Source: Mycobacterium sp. E2733
GTDB taxonomy: Bacteria > Actinomycetota > Actinomycetes > Mycobacteriales > Mycobacteriaceae
Length of the DNA stretch: 64,000 bases
Reading direction: 5' to 3'
Assembly (NCBI RefSeq): GCF_001667585.1
Contig: NZ_LZJZ01000130.1
Span: 1 to 64,000, forward strand
The notes under the pieces are model-generated. The model was not told the origin of the DNA. It did no database searches and was given only the letters and a program-made list of their open reading frames with translations. Both the position numbers and the translations under genes were made by a program. Of this stretch, positions 50,830 to 59,782 are shown in pieces. Every line of letters begins with the position of its first letter. Position 1 is the first letter of the stretch.

Positions 50830-51672
50830 CTAGCTCAGCCCGAGCGGCCCCGCCAATTCGGCCAGCGCAGGAACCAGGTTTTCATCCTTCGTGAGGACCT
50901 GCACGGGCACGTGGTCCGCCCCCGCATCGAGGTGCTCCTTCAGCCGGGCCGCGATCGCTTCGGGGGTGCCGTAGGCCACCACCGCGTCGACCAGGCGGTC
51001 GCTTCCCGGCTTGGTGACCTCCTCGTCGGTGAAGCCGAGCCGCTTCCAGCTGTTGCGGTAGTTGGCGAGCTGGAAATAGATGTCGAGCGCCCTGCGGCCG
51101 ACCGCGCGAGCCTTCTCGGGGTCGGTGGTCAGCACCGCCTTGTGTTCGGGCGCCAAAAAGGCCGACGGGCCGATCAACTCGCGCGCCTGCGCGGTGTGCT
51201 CGGGCGTGGTGAGGTACGGGTGCGCCCCTGCGGCGCGCTCCGCCGACAGCTTGAGGACGCGCGGGCCCAGCGCGGCCACCACTCGACGGTTGGCGGGCAC
51301 CCCGTAGTCGTCGAGCTGCTGCAAGTACTCCGCGAGCGCGTCGTAGGGCTTGCGGTACTCGGTGTGCGCCTCAGGGTGGCCGACGCCGATGCCCAACAAG
51401 AAGCGGCCTGGATAGGCCTTGTCGATGCGGTGGAACGACTCCGCCACCGGCTTGGCCGCGGCCGTCCAGATGTTGACTATGCCGGTGGCCACCTGCAGGG
51501 TGGTCGTCGCTTCGAGGATGGGCTCCACCCAGGCCAGCTCGGCCGGCGGCGAACCGCCCACCCACACGGCCCCGTAGCCCAGGGATTCGATGTCTTTGGC
51601 TTGTTCTGGCGTCACGCCGCGTCCGAACGATCCGAACCGGCCGAGATCGGGCTTGCTCGCTGCATCGGTCAT
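50830..51672 (-). CDS. LLM class F420-dependent oxidoreductase, tandem paralogue
   Basis: A 280-residue luciferase-like enzyme. It shares the same N-terminal KPDLGRFG, the GVGHPEAHTEYRKPYDAL segment and the GLS ending with the next gene. It lacks the WLPTRS stretch of its paralogue after KPDLGRFG, having GSFGRGVTPEQ instead. ATG at 51672 fixes the start; it is 29 bases after the histidine kinase stop and 22 bases before the paralogue. Confidence 0.87.
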   Translation of the reverse strand: MTDAASKPDLGRFGSFGRGVTPEQAKDIESLGYGAVWVGGSPPAELAWVEPILEATTTLQVATGIVNIWTAAAKPVAESFHRIDKAYPGRFLLGIGVGHPEAHTEYRKPYDALAEYLQQLDDYGVPANRRVVAALGPRVLKLSAERAAGAHPYLTTPEHTAQARELIGPSAFLAPEHKAVLTTDPEKARAVGRRALDIYFQLANYRNSWKRLGFTDEEVTKPGSDRLVDAVVAYGTPEAIAARLKEHLDAGADHVPVQVLTKDENLVPALAELAGPLGLS

Positions 51673-51701
51673 GGTTGTTCCCAACCGGGCGCCTGGTGCG
51701 G

Positions 51702-53174
51702 CTATTCCGAAAGGTCTAAATCCACGGCCGGCGGCGTCTCGAGCGGCAGCAGCACGATGAACCGGGTGTCGCCGGGCGCCGATTCCACGCGCAGGTCCCC
51801 GCGATGTTTTTTGACGACGATGTTGAACGCCAGATCCAGCCCCAGACCGGTGCCCTCGCCGAACGGTTTGGTGGTGAAGAACGGCTCGAAGATGTGCTCG
51901 CGCACCTCCTCGGGCACCCCGGGCCCGGTGTCGCAGATCTCGACGCGGGCCATGTTCTCGCCGTCCCGACAGGTGCGGATGGTCAGCGTGCCGCCCGTGT
52001 CGCGCATCGCGGCGATCGCGTTGTCGATGATGTTGGTCCACACTTGATTGAGATCACCCGGGTAGCAAGGGATCTGGGGAAGCGAGCGGTCCAATTCCTT
52101 GACCACCTGGACGCCGGCGTCTTTGCCCAACCGGTCGGCGAACATCGTGAGCGTGCTGTGCAGCAGTTCGTGGACGTCGGCCACCTGGAACGGGGCCCGA
52201 TCCATCTGCGAATACTGTTTGGCGTCGGCGACCAGCGCCGAGATCCGCTTGCTCGCCTCCAAGATCTGGTTGAGCAGCAGCTCGCCCTCCACGGTGTAGG
52301 TCAGCCAGCGGATCGCCTTCTCCAGCGACGTCGACGCGCCGAGCTCCTCGGTCGCCGCGGCTATGCGTTCCAGCCAATCGGTGTCGATGCCGCCCTCGAC
52401 CAACGTCGCTGCGATCTCCCAACCGCCCTCGACGCCGTGATCCTCGAGCCATTCGCCGACCGCGTCCTCCAGATCGGCCGTCTCGATCGCGCTCATGTTC
52501 GCCGAGGCGGACTTGGCGACCTGGGCGGCCACCTCTTCCTGGAGCCGCACCAGCGCCCGCAGCGCCTCGGGGGTGACGGTGCCGTCGGCGAGCATCTCGA
52601 GTTTCTGGCGCATGCCGGCGACCCGCTGCCGCAAGTCGGCCGCCGCGCGGGCGATCGCCGCCGCCGGGTTGTTCAGTTGATGCGTCAGCCCGGCCGACAA
52701 CCGGCCCAGCGCCAGCAGCTTCTCCCGGTTGTCGATGATCCGGCGGGTCCGGTCGGTGCCGACGGCGATGCCGTCGAGCAGGTGGACGGCCATCGGGAAC
52801 TGGTCCTTCATGAACCGGGCGAACACCGGCGCATCCATCACAAAGAACCGCGACGGTTTGGTCACGTGCACCGAGGCGTCGTAGCTCTTCTGCTTCCCGC
52901 CGGTGAATGCCCGCCAGGCCCCGCAGTACACGCCGCGTTGCGAAGTGCGGTTGGTTTCGATGTCCTGGCCGCCGGAGAGCTTGGACATCATCAGCTCCCC
53001 TTCGATGAGGACGTAGAAGCAGGTCGCCGGCTCGCCCTCGACGCAGATTGGGCCCGGTTCGTAGTTCTCGATGTGCCCGTTGGCGCACAACACCGCCAGC
53101 TGCTCGTCGGTGAGCGCCTCGAACAGGAACAGGCTGCGCAGCTCGTCGGGCTCGCACGGCGTCTTGGCGGTCAC
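51702..53174 (-). CDS. cyclic-nucleotide-binding sensor histidine kinase
   Basis: A 490-residue soluble kinase. Residues 10-150 form a CRP-like cyclic nucleotide-binding domain (SLFLFEALTDEQLAVLC, then EPATCFYVLIEGELMMSK). The H box is LGRLSAGLTHQLNNPAAAIARA, with His near residue 165; N box QVWTNIIDNAIAAM, G1 DTGPGVPEE, F box FEPFFTTKP and G2 GEGTGLGLDLAF are present. No membrane helix is seen. GTG at 53174 overlaps the stop of the response regulator-flavoprotein gene (GTGA), so the two are a pair. Ligand is inferred, not shown. Confidence 0.9.
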   Translation of the reverse strand: MTAKTPCEPDELRSLFLFEALTDEQLAVLCANGHIENYEPGPICVEGEPATCFYVLIEGELMMSKLSGGQDIETNRTSQRGVYCGAWRAFTGGKQKSYDASVHVTKPSRFFVMDAPVFARFMKDQFPMAVHLLDGIAVGTDRTRRIIDNREKLLALGRLSAGLTHQLNNPAAAIARAAADLRQRVAGMRQKLEMLADGTVTPEALRALVRLQEEVAAQVAKSASANMSAIETADLEDAVGEWLEDHGVEGGWEIAATLVEGGIDTDWLERIAAATEELGASTSLEKAIRWLTYTVEGELLLNQILEASKRISALVADAKQYSQMDRAPFQVADVHELLHSTLTMFADRLGKDAGVQVVKELDRSLPQIPCYPGDLNQVWTNIIDNAIAAMRDTGGTLTIRTCRDGENMARVEICDTGPGVPEEVREHIFEPFFTTKPFGEGTGLGLDLAFNIVVKKHRGDLRVESAPGDTRFIVLLPLETPPAVDLDLSE

Positions 53175-54856
53175 GATTCCGCCAGGTAGCGGTGCACGAG
53201 CATCACGGCCATCGATCCCTCGCCGACGGCGGCCGCGACGCGCTTGGCGGACTCGGCCCGCACGTCGCCGGTGGCGAACACGCCCGGCACGCTCGTCTCG
53301 AGGTGGTGGGGCGGGCGGTCCAGCGTCCAGCCGCAGACGTTGCGCAGGTCCGGCCCGGTGAGGACGAAGCCGTGGTCGTCGCGGGCGAGCACCCCGTCCA
53401 GCCATTCGGTGCGCGGCGCGGCGCCGATGAAGATGAACATCCGGGCGCAGGTGACGTCCTCGGTGTCCCCGGTCCGGTTGTCGACCAGGGTCAGCCGCTC
53501 CAGATGGTCGTCCCCGACGGCGCGGCGCACCTCGGTGCAGGTGCGCACGGTGATGTTGGGTCGCTGCTGGATCTGCTGAATGAGGTAGTAGGACATCGAG
53601 GCGTCCAGCGACGGCGCGCGCACCACGATGGTCACCGACTTGGCCTCGCGGGACAGATACATCGCGGCCTGGCCGGCGGAATTGGCCCCGCCGACGACGT
53701 AGACCTCCTCGCCCGCGCATTCCGACGCGATGGACACGGCCGCGCCGTAGTAGACGCCGCGACCGGTCAGCTCGCCGCAGCCTTCCGCCGGCAGCTGGCG
53801 GTAGGCGACGCCGGTGGCCAGGATGACGGCGTGCGCGTCGATCGAGCCACCGTCGGCGAACCGCACGGTCCGCTTGGGGCCGTTGACCTCCAGCGCCGTG
53901 GCGGTGCGGGCGGTGATCAGTTCGGCCCCGAACTTCTCGGCCTGCCTGCGGGCGCGGTCGGCCAGCTGGCCGCCCGACACCCCGTCGGGGAAGCCCAGGT
54001 AGTTCTCGATCCGTGAGCTCTGGCCCGCCTGACCGCCCGTCGCGGTGCCTTCGATGAGCACCGTGCGCAGCCCCTCGGAGGCGCCGTACACGGCGGCGGC
54101 CAGCCCTGCCGGCCCGCCGCCGATGACGATCAGGTCGTAGAACTCCTGCGACGGCGTAGTGGTCAGGCCCAGCGTGTCGGCCAGCTGCGCGTCGGTGGGC
54201 TCGACGAGGGCGTCGCCGCGTTCGGTGACCACGATGGGCAGCCGCAGGCCATCCTCGCCGGCCGCCTTCAGCAGTCGCTCGCCGTCGGGCTCGTCGGCCA
54301 TGAACCACGAGTAGTGCAGTCCGTTGCGGGCCAGGAAGTCGCGCACCTGCCAGGACCGCTCCGACCAGCGGTGCCCGATCACCTTGGTGTGCGGGATGGG
54401 ACGTTCGGGCGCCGCACGCCAGGCGTCCAGCAGCGCGTCGATGACGGGGTAGAACTTCTCCTGCGGGGGATCCCACGGCTTGAGCAGGTAATGATCGAGG
54501 TCGACGACGTTGATGGCGTCGATGGCGGCGTGGGTGTCGGCGTAGGCCGTCAGCAGCACCCGGCGCGCCGCCGGGTAGAGGTCCATCGCCCGCTCGAGGA
54601 ATTCGATGCCGCTCATCTGCGGCATCCGGTAGTCGGCGATCAGCACCGCGACCGTCTCGCCCCGCAGCTTGAGCTCCTTCAGCGTCTCGAGGGCGTCGGG
54701 GCCCGACTCGGCCCGCACGATGCGGTGCCGGTCCCCGTATTGGCGACGCAGGTCGCGGGCGACCGCGCGGGAGACGGAGGGATCGTCGTCGACGGTCAGC
54801 AGGACCGGCTTGCGAGGCTGAAGTGAGGGGGTTGCTGGGCTCGCGGGGCTCGTCAT
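53171..54856 (-). CDS. response regulator fused to thioredoxin-reductase-like flavoprotein
   Basis: A 561-residue fusion. About residues 17-140 are a receiver domain (LLTVDDDPSVSRAVA; phospho-acceptor Asp in VLIADYRMPQMSG; LLTAYADT; LLKPWD). About 155-235 resemble a glutaredoxin fold with Ser-Glu-Arg-Ser where a CxxC would be (HRWSERSWQVRDFL). The rest is a FAD/NAD(P) thioredoxin-reductase fold (IVIGGGPAGLAAAVYGAS; VVGGANSAGQAAMYL; ATGDVRAESAKRV). At the place of the reductase CxxC it reads GVYYGAAVSIAS, so the redox cysteines are missing. The output is therefore not ordinary thioredoxin reduction. ATG at 54856 is preferred over 54988. Confidence 0.9.
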   Translation of the reverse strand: MTSPASPATPSLQPRKPVLLTVDDDPSVSRAVARDLRRQYGDRHRIVRAESGPDALETLKELKLRGETVAVLIADYRMPQMSGIEFLERAMDLYPAARRVLLTAYADTHAAIDAINVVDLDHYLLKPWDPPQEKFYPVIDALLDAWRAAPERPIPHTKVIGHRWSERSWQVRDFLARNGLHYSWFMADEPDGERLLKAAGEDGLRLPIVVTERGDALVEPTDAQLADTLGLTTTPSQEFYDLIVIGGGPAGLAAAVYGASEGLRTVLIEGTATGGQAGQSSRIENYLGFPDGVSGGQLADRARRQAEKFGAELITARTATALEVNGPKRTVRFADGGSIDAHAVILATGVAYRQLPAEGCGELTGRGVYYGAAVSIASECAGEEVYVVGGANSAGQAAMYLSREAKSVTIVVRAPSLDASMSYYLIQQIQQRPNITVRTCTEVRRAVGDDHLERLTLVDNRTGDTEDVTCARMFIFIGAAPRTEWLDGVLARDDHGFVLTGPDLRNVCGWTLDRPPHHLETSVPGVFATGDVRAESAKRVAAAVGEGSMAVMLVHRYLAES

Positions 54857-54941
54857 CGGGGATAAGTATGCCCTCGTCAGGGCGCTGGCGGCAGGTCGAG
54901 GAGGCGGATTAGCGGCCGGCCGGATTTCGCTGTCCGCGATT

Positions 54942-54970
54942 TTGGGTCCGGGCGTCCGACCAGGTATTGT
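54942..54970 (+). promoter_or_regulatory. promoter of the infA/alpha-type operon
   Basis: TTGGGT at 54942-54947, 17 bases, TATTGT at 54965-54970, in the 262-base gap before infA. Transcription from about 54977 would leave a leader of about 140 bases. Inferred by eye. Confidence 0.5.
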
Positions 54971-55118
54971 GGGACAACGGTGCGTCATCCGCGCCGACTT
55001 TTTGCGTGCCTGTCTGAGGAATTTCCTGTAACCGGCTCACGTTTCTAGTCGGGCGAATGCTGCGCCGGTAAGGGCGCACACAGGATACGAAACCAAAGAC
55101 GAGGATTGCTAAATAGTT

Positions 55119-55340
55119 ATGGCCAAGAAGGACGGTGCCATAGAGGTCGAGGGCCGCGTGGTCGAGCCCCTGCCCAATGCGATGTTTCGCATTGAGCTGG
55201 AGAACGGTCACAAGGTGCTCGCCCACATCAGCGGCAAGATGCGGCAGCACTACATCCGCATCCTGCCCGAGGACCGGGTGGTGGTGGAGCTGTCTCCCTA
55301 CGACCTGTCCCGGGGCCGCATCGTGTACCGGTACAAGTAA
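55119..55340 (+). CDS. infA: translation initiation factor IF-1
   Basis: IF-1, 73 residues, an OB-fold protein that occupies the A site during initiation. The sequence is complete and typical ([40 protein letters not shown]). First gene of the block infA-rpmJ-rpsM-rpsK-rpsD-rpoA-rplQ-truA. It would normally follow map in bacteria; here 31 kb lie between them. Confidence 0.98.
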
Positions 55341-55378
55341 AGCCCGAATCAGACAACAAAGAACAGGATCGAACAGCC

Positions 55379-55492
55379 GTGAAGGTGAACCCGAGCGTCA
55401 AGCCAATCTGTGACAAGTGCAGGGTGATCCGTCGGCATGGGCGGGTCATGGTGATCTGCTCGGATCCGCGTCACAAGCAGCGTCAGGGCTAG
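55379..55492 (+). CDS. rpmJ: 50S ribosomal protein L36, zinc-binding type
   Basis: L36, 37 residues, from GTG at 55379 to TAG at 55490-55492. The zinc ligands of the C+ form are visible: CDKC, a later Cys (VMVICSD) and His (PRHKQ). It is a small late-assembly protein of the large subunit. It lies 38 bases after infA. Confidence 0.95.
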
Positions 55493-55694
55493 CGGCGATC
55501 GCATACGCGGCGCCGCCATGTACCTGATACGCAAGCGCTTGCTCCACAACTGAATGCAGACCTCCCAGCACCAGTGAACGGCTGGCATCTACAGAGATGG
55601 GCCGGTTCATCCACGCCCGGACGGAGGCCGGGCCCCGCGAAGCGGGAACGGGCTGGGAAAAGACCTCCGCTGAGAAAAAGAGGAAACGCCACCT

Positions 55695-56069
55695 ATGGCT
55701 CGATTAGTAGGCGTCGATCTGCCGCGCGACAAGCGGATGGAGATCGCGCTGACCTACATCTTCGGCGTCGGCCGTACCCGGTCGAACGAGATCCTGGCAG
55801 CTACGGGGATCGATAAGGACCTGCGCACCAGGGACCTCACCGACGACCAGCTGACCCACTTGCGTGACTACATCGAAGCGAACCTCAAGGTTGAGGGTGA
55901 CCTGCGCCGCGAGGTGCAGGCCGACATTCGCCGCAAGATCGAGATCGGCTGCTACCAGGGCCTGCGGCATCGCCGCGGCCTGCCGGTGCGCGGCCAGCGG
56001 ACCAAGACCAATGCGCGCACCCGCAAGGGCCCCAAGCGCACCATCGCAGGCAAAAAGAAGGCCAGGTAA
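55695..56069 (+). CDS. rpsM: 30S ribosomal protein S13
   Basis: S13, 124 residues, in the small-subunit head, bridging to L5 and contacting P-site tRNA. MARLVGVDLPRDKRMEIALTYI and the C-terminal RGLPVRGQRTKTNARTRKGPKR are diagnostic. The 202-base gap before it (55493-55694) holds no gene and only a short 5-base stem (55634-55646); it may serve as a regulatory leader, since S4 represses the alpha operon at the S13 leader in other bacteria. Confidence 0.98.
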   Translation: MARLVGVDLPRDKRMEIALTYIFGVGRTRSNEILAATGIDKDLRTRDLTDDQLTHLRDYIEANLKVEGDLRREVQADIRRKIEIGCYQGLRHRRGLPVRGQRTKTNARTRKGPKRTIAGKKKAR

Positions 56070-56075
56070 TCGCCC

Positions 56076-56492
<417 letters not shown>

Positions 56493-56501
56493 GAAGCAAT
56501 C

Positions 56502-57107
56502 ATGGCTCGTTACACCGGACCCATCACCCGCAAGTCGCGCCGGCTGCGCACCGACCTCATCGGTGGCGACCAGGCCTTCGAGAAGCGTCCCTACCCTCCC
56601 GGCCAGCACGGCCGCGCGCGGATCAAGGAAAGCGAATACCTGCAGCAGCTGCAGGAGAAGCAGAAGGCCCGCTTCACCTACGGCGTCATGGAGAAGCAGT
56701 TCCGCCGCTACTACGAAGAGGCAACCCGGCAGCCCGGCAAGACGGGTGAGGAGCTGCTCAAGATACTGGAAAGCCGGCTGGACAACGTCGTGTACCGGGC
56801 CGGGCTGGCCCGCACCCGCCGGATGGCCCGCCAGCTTGTCAGCCACGGCCACTTCAGCGTCAACGGCGTGCACGTCAACGTGCCCAGCTACCGGGTGTCG
56901 CAGTACGACATCATCGACGTGCGGGACGGTTCGCTGAACACGGTGCCGTTCCAGATCGCGCGGGAGACGGCGGGCGACCGCCCGATTCCCAGCTGGCTGC
57001 AGGTGGTGGGGGAGCGCCAGCGCATCCTCATCCACCAGCTGCCCGAGCGGGCGCAGATCGACGTGCCGCTCGCCGAGCAGCTGATCGTCGAGTTCTACTC
57101 GAAGTAA
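56502..57107 (+). CDS. rpsD: 30S ribosomal protein S4
   Basis: S4, 201 residues, a primary 16S rRNA binder that nucleates small-subunit assembly and, in many bacteria, represses its own operon. The C-terminal S4 RNA-binding domain is visible (ESRLDNVVYRAGLARTRRMARQLV). No zinc-binding cysteines are present, so this is the C- form, in contrast to the zinc forms of S14 and L36 in this window. Confidence 0.98.
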   Translation: MARYTGPITRKSRRLRTDLIGGDQAFEKRPYPPGQHGRARIKESEYLQQLQEKQKARFTYGVMEKQFRRYYEEATRQPGKTGEELLKILESRLDNVVYRAGLARTRRMARQLVSHGHFSVNGVHVNVPSYRVSQYDIIDVRDGSLNTVPFQIARETAGDRPIPSWLQVVGERQRILIHQLPERAQIDVPLAEQLIVEFYSK

Positions 57108-57184
57108 CGGACTTTCGAGCCGGCCGGCTCGAAAACCCTAACGGCATCAAATAGCGGGTGCCGAGAAGGAGAAGAAGAAACACC

Positions 57185-58228
57185 ATGCTGATCTCTCAGC
57201 GACCCACACTGTCGGAGGAAGTCCTCACCGACAGCCGCTCCCAGTTCGTCATCGAGCCCCTGGAGCCCGGATTCGGTTACACCCTGGGCAATTCGCTGCG
57301 CCGGACACTGCTCTCGTCGATTCCCGGCGCGGCGGTCACCAGCATTCGCATCGACGGCGTGCTGCACGAGTTCACCACCGTCGCCGGAGTGAAGGAAGAC
57401 GTCACCGCGATCATCCTGAACCTCAAGGGCCTGGTCGTGTCCTCCGAGGAGGACGAGCCGGTCACCATGTACCTGCGCAAGCAGGGCCCGGGTGCGGTCA
57501 CCGCGGGTGACATCGTGCCGCCCGCCGGTGTCACGGTGCACAACCCCGAGATGCACATCGCGACGCTGAACGACAAGGGCAAGCTCGAGGTCGAGCTCGT
57601 CGTCGAGCGCGGCCGCGGTTACGTCCCGGCGGTGCAGAACCGGGCCTCCGGTGCCGAAATCGGCCGCATACCGGTTGATTCCATCTACTCGCCGGTGCTC
57701 AAGGTGACCTACAAGGTCGACGCCACCCGTGTCGAGCAACGCACCGACTTCGACAAGCTGATCCTGGACGTCGAGACCAAGAGCTCGATCACCCCGCGCG
57801 ACGCGCTGGCTTCGGCCGGTAAGACCCTGGTCGAATTGTTCGGTCTGGCACGCGAACTCAACGTCGAGGCCGAGGGCATCGAGATCGGGCCGTCGCCGGC
57901 CGAGGCCGACCACATCGCCTCGTTCGCGCTGCCGATCGACGACCTGGACCTGACGGTGCGGTCGTACAACTGCCTCAAGCGCGAGGGTGTGCACACCGTC
58001 GGCGAGCTGGTGAGCCGCACCGAGTCCGACCTGCTCGACATCCGCAACTTCGGTCAGAAGTCGATTGACGAGGTGAAGGTCAAGCTGCACCAGCTGGGCC
58101 TGTCGCTCAAGGACAGCCCGCCGAGCTTCGACCCGTCGCAGGTCGCCGGCTACGACGTGGCGACCGGCACCTGGTCCACCGAGGGCGCCTACGACGACCA
58201 GGACTACGCGGAAACCGAACAGCTGTAA
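57185..58228 (+). CDS. rpoA: DNA-directed RNA polymerase subunit alpha
   Basis: RNA polymerase alpha, 347 residues. N-terminal dimerisation domain (PLEPGFGYTLGNSLRRTLLSSIPGAAV), a linker, and the C-terminal domain that contacts UP elements and activators (YNCLKREGVHTVGELVSRTESDLLDIRNFGQKSIDEV). The frame is open from 57158, but ATG at 57185 (MLISQRPTL) is the mycobacterial start, preceded by AAGGAG at 57164-57169. Confidence 0.98.
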   Translation: MLISQRPTLSEEVLTDSRSQFVIEPLEPGFGYTLGNSLRRTLLSSIPGAAVTSIRIDGVLHEFTTVAGVKEDVTAIILNLKGLVVSSEEDEPVTMYLRKQGPGAVTAGDIVPPAGVTVHNPEMHIATLNDKGKLEVELVVERGRGYVPAVQNRASGAEIGRIPVDSIYSPVLKVTYKVDATRVEQRTDFDKLILDVETKSSITPRDALASAGKTLVELFGLARELNVEAEGIEIGPSPAEADHIASFALPIDDLDLTVRSYNCLKREGVHTVGELVSRTESDLLDIRNFGQKSIDEVKVKLHQLGLSLKDSPPSFDPSQVAGYDVATGTWSTEGAYDDQDYAETEQL

Positions 58229-58287
58229 TAGAAGTCCGTCCCGGCCCTACCTGATACGGGGGCCGGCCCCACTTAGGAGATAGCGCA

Positions 58288-58944
58288 ATGCCCAAGCCCA
58301 CCAAGGGCCCTCGCCTCGGCGGGTCATCTTCGCACCAAAAGGCCTTGCTGGCCAATCTGGCGACGTCGCTGTTCGAGCACAACCAGATCAAGACGACGGA
58401 GCCGAAGGCGCGCGCGTTGCGGCCGTATGCGGAGAAGCTGATCACGCATGCGAAAAAGGGCACGCTGCACAATCGTCGAGAGGTTCTCAAGAAGATCCGC
58501 GACAAGGACGTCGTGCACAAGCTGTTCGAGGAGATCGGGCCGTTCTTCGCCGACCGCAACGGCGGCTACACCCGGATCATCAAGGTGGAGCCACGCAAGG
58601 GCGACAACGCTCCGATGGCCGTGATCCAGCTGGTGCTGGAGAAGACGGTGACGTCGGAGGCCGACCGGGCGCGCCGGGTGAAGGCGACCAAAAAGGCTCC
58701 GGAAACCAAGGAAGCTCCGGTCGCGGCGGCGGCGGCACCTCAGGCAGCGGTCGAGCCTGAGGAAGCCGTCGGCCCGACGGCCGAAGAGGTGACCGAGCCG
58801 GCCGAGACCTCGGAAGCCGAGGCCGGCGAAGCCGGCGAGGCCACCGACGCTCAGGCCAAGGCCGAGGAGAAGGCCGACAAGGCCGTCGCCGCGCGGGCCG
58901 AGGCCGAGAAGGCCGCCGAGGCTGACGAGGCTGACGAGAGTTAG
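58288..58944 (+). CDS. rplQ: 50S ribosomal protein L17 with acidic tail
   Basis: L17, 218 residues. The core (MPKPTKGPRLGGSSSHQKALLANLATSLFEH, through DRNGGYTRIIKVEPRKGDNAPM) is complete by about residue 120. The remaining 95 or so residues are a low-complexity Ala/Glu tail, longer than in E. coli L17 (127 residues in total), with many EA and AE repeats. Such tails are common in mycobacteria but vary in length. Its coding end overlaps or abuts truA. Confidence 0.96.
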   Translation: MPKPTKGPRLGGSSSHQKALLANLATSLFEHNQIKTTEPKARALRPYAEKLITHAKKGTLHNRREVLKKIRDKDVVHKLFEEIGPFFADRNGGYTRIIKVEPRKGDNAPMAVIQLVLEKTVTSEADRARRVKATKKAPETKEAPVAAAAAPQAAVEPEEAVGPTAEEVTEPAETSEAEAGEAGEATDAQAKAEEKADKAVAARAEAEKAAEADEADES

Positions 58945-59782
58945 CGACGCCGTCCGTCTCAGGCTCGACATCGCCTATGACGGAACGGAATTCGCGGGCT
59001 GGGCACCCCAGTCCGGTCAGCGCACGGTTGCCGGAGTGCTCGACGAGGCGCTGACGACGGTCTTCCGCACGCCGATGCGGCTGCGGGCGGCCGGGCGCAC
59101 CGACACCGGTGTCCACGCCACCGGGCAGGTGGCCCACGTCGACGTGCCGTCGTCCGCGCTGCCGAACGCCTATCCGCGCGCCCCGCGCATCGGGGAGACG
59201 GAATTCGAACCGCTGGTGCGCCGACTGGGCCGGTTCCTGCCCACCGATGTCCGAGTGCTCGACATCGTCCGCGCCCCAGCGGGTTTCGACGCCCGGTTCT
59301 CGGCGCTGCGGCGTCATTACTCCTACCGGTTGTCGACGGCGCCCTACGGGGTGGAGCCGCAGCAGGCCCGCTACGTCACCGCCTGGCCGCGCCCCCTGGA
59401 TGTGGGCGCGATGGCCGCCGCGTCGCGAGACCTGCTGGGATTGCACGACTTTGCGGGGTTCTGCCGTCAGCGGGAGAACGCCACCACCATCCGCGACCTG
59501 CAACGCCTGGAGTGGTCGCGCGACGGCGACCTGATCACCGCGCATGTCACCGCCGACGCGTTCTGCTGGCAGATGGTGCGGTCGTTGGTGGGGGCGCTGC
59601 TTGCGGTGGGCGAGCACCGGCGCCCGGTGTCGTGGTGCCGCGAGTTGCTCACCGCCACGAGCCGTTCCAGCAGCTTTGCGGCGGCGCCGGCGCACGGGCT
59701 GACGCTGGTGAGCGTCGACTATCCGCCCGATGACCAGCTGGAAGCGCGCAACCTGGTCACCCGGGACTTGCGTACCCGCTAA
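58931..59782 (+). CDS. truA: tRNA pseudouridine(38-40) synthase
   Basis: TruA, about 283 residues, which makes pseudouridine at positions 38-40 of tRNA anticodon arms. The catalytic Asp is in AAGRTDTGVHATGQ, and the N-terminal core LDIAYDGTEFAGWAPQ begins near base 58964. The frame between the upstream stop (58790-58792) and this core has no ATG, GTG or TTG; the only plausible initiators are CTG at 58931 or 58922. The first canonical start, GTG at 59036, would remove the first core strand. The start given here is therefore tentative. Its stop overlaps the convergent cutinase gene. Confidence 0.85.
   Translation: MTRVSDAVRLRLDIAYDGTEFAGWAPQSGQRTVAGVLDEALTTVFRTPMRLRAAGRTDTGVHATGQVAHVDVPSSALPNAYPRAPRIGETEFEPLVRRLGRFLPTDVRVLDIVRAPAGFDARFSALRRHYSYRLSTAPYGVEPQQARYVTAWPRPLDVGAMAAASRDLLGLHDFAGFCRQRENATTIRDLQRLEWSRDGDLITAHVTADAFCWQMVRSLVGALLAVGEHRRPVSWCRELLTATSRSSSFAAAPAHGLTLVSVDYPPDDQLEARNLVTRDLRTR

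Noticed and set aside
55634..55646. CCCGC-GAA-GCGGG hairpin before rpsM as a terminator
   Set aside because: Only a 5-base stem and no T-run; the block downstream is expected to be co-transcribed, so at most it is a leader structure.
59036..59782. truA beginning at GTG 59036
   Set aside because: This start would remove the N-terminal strand with IAYDGTEFAGW, which is strongly conserved in TruA and clearly encoded upstream in frame.
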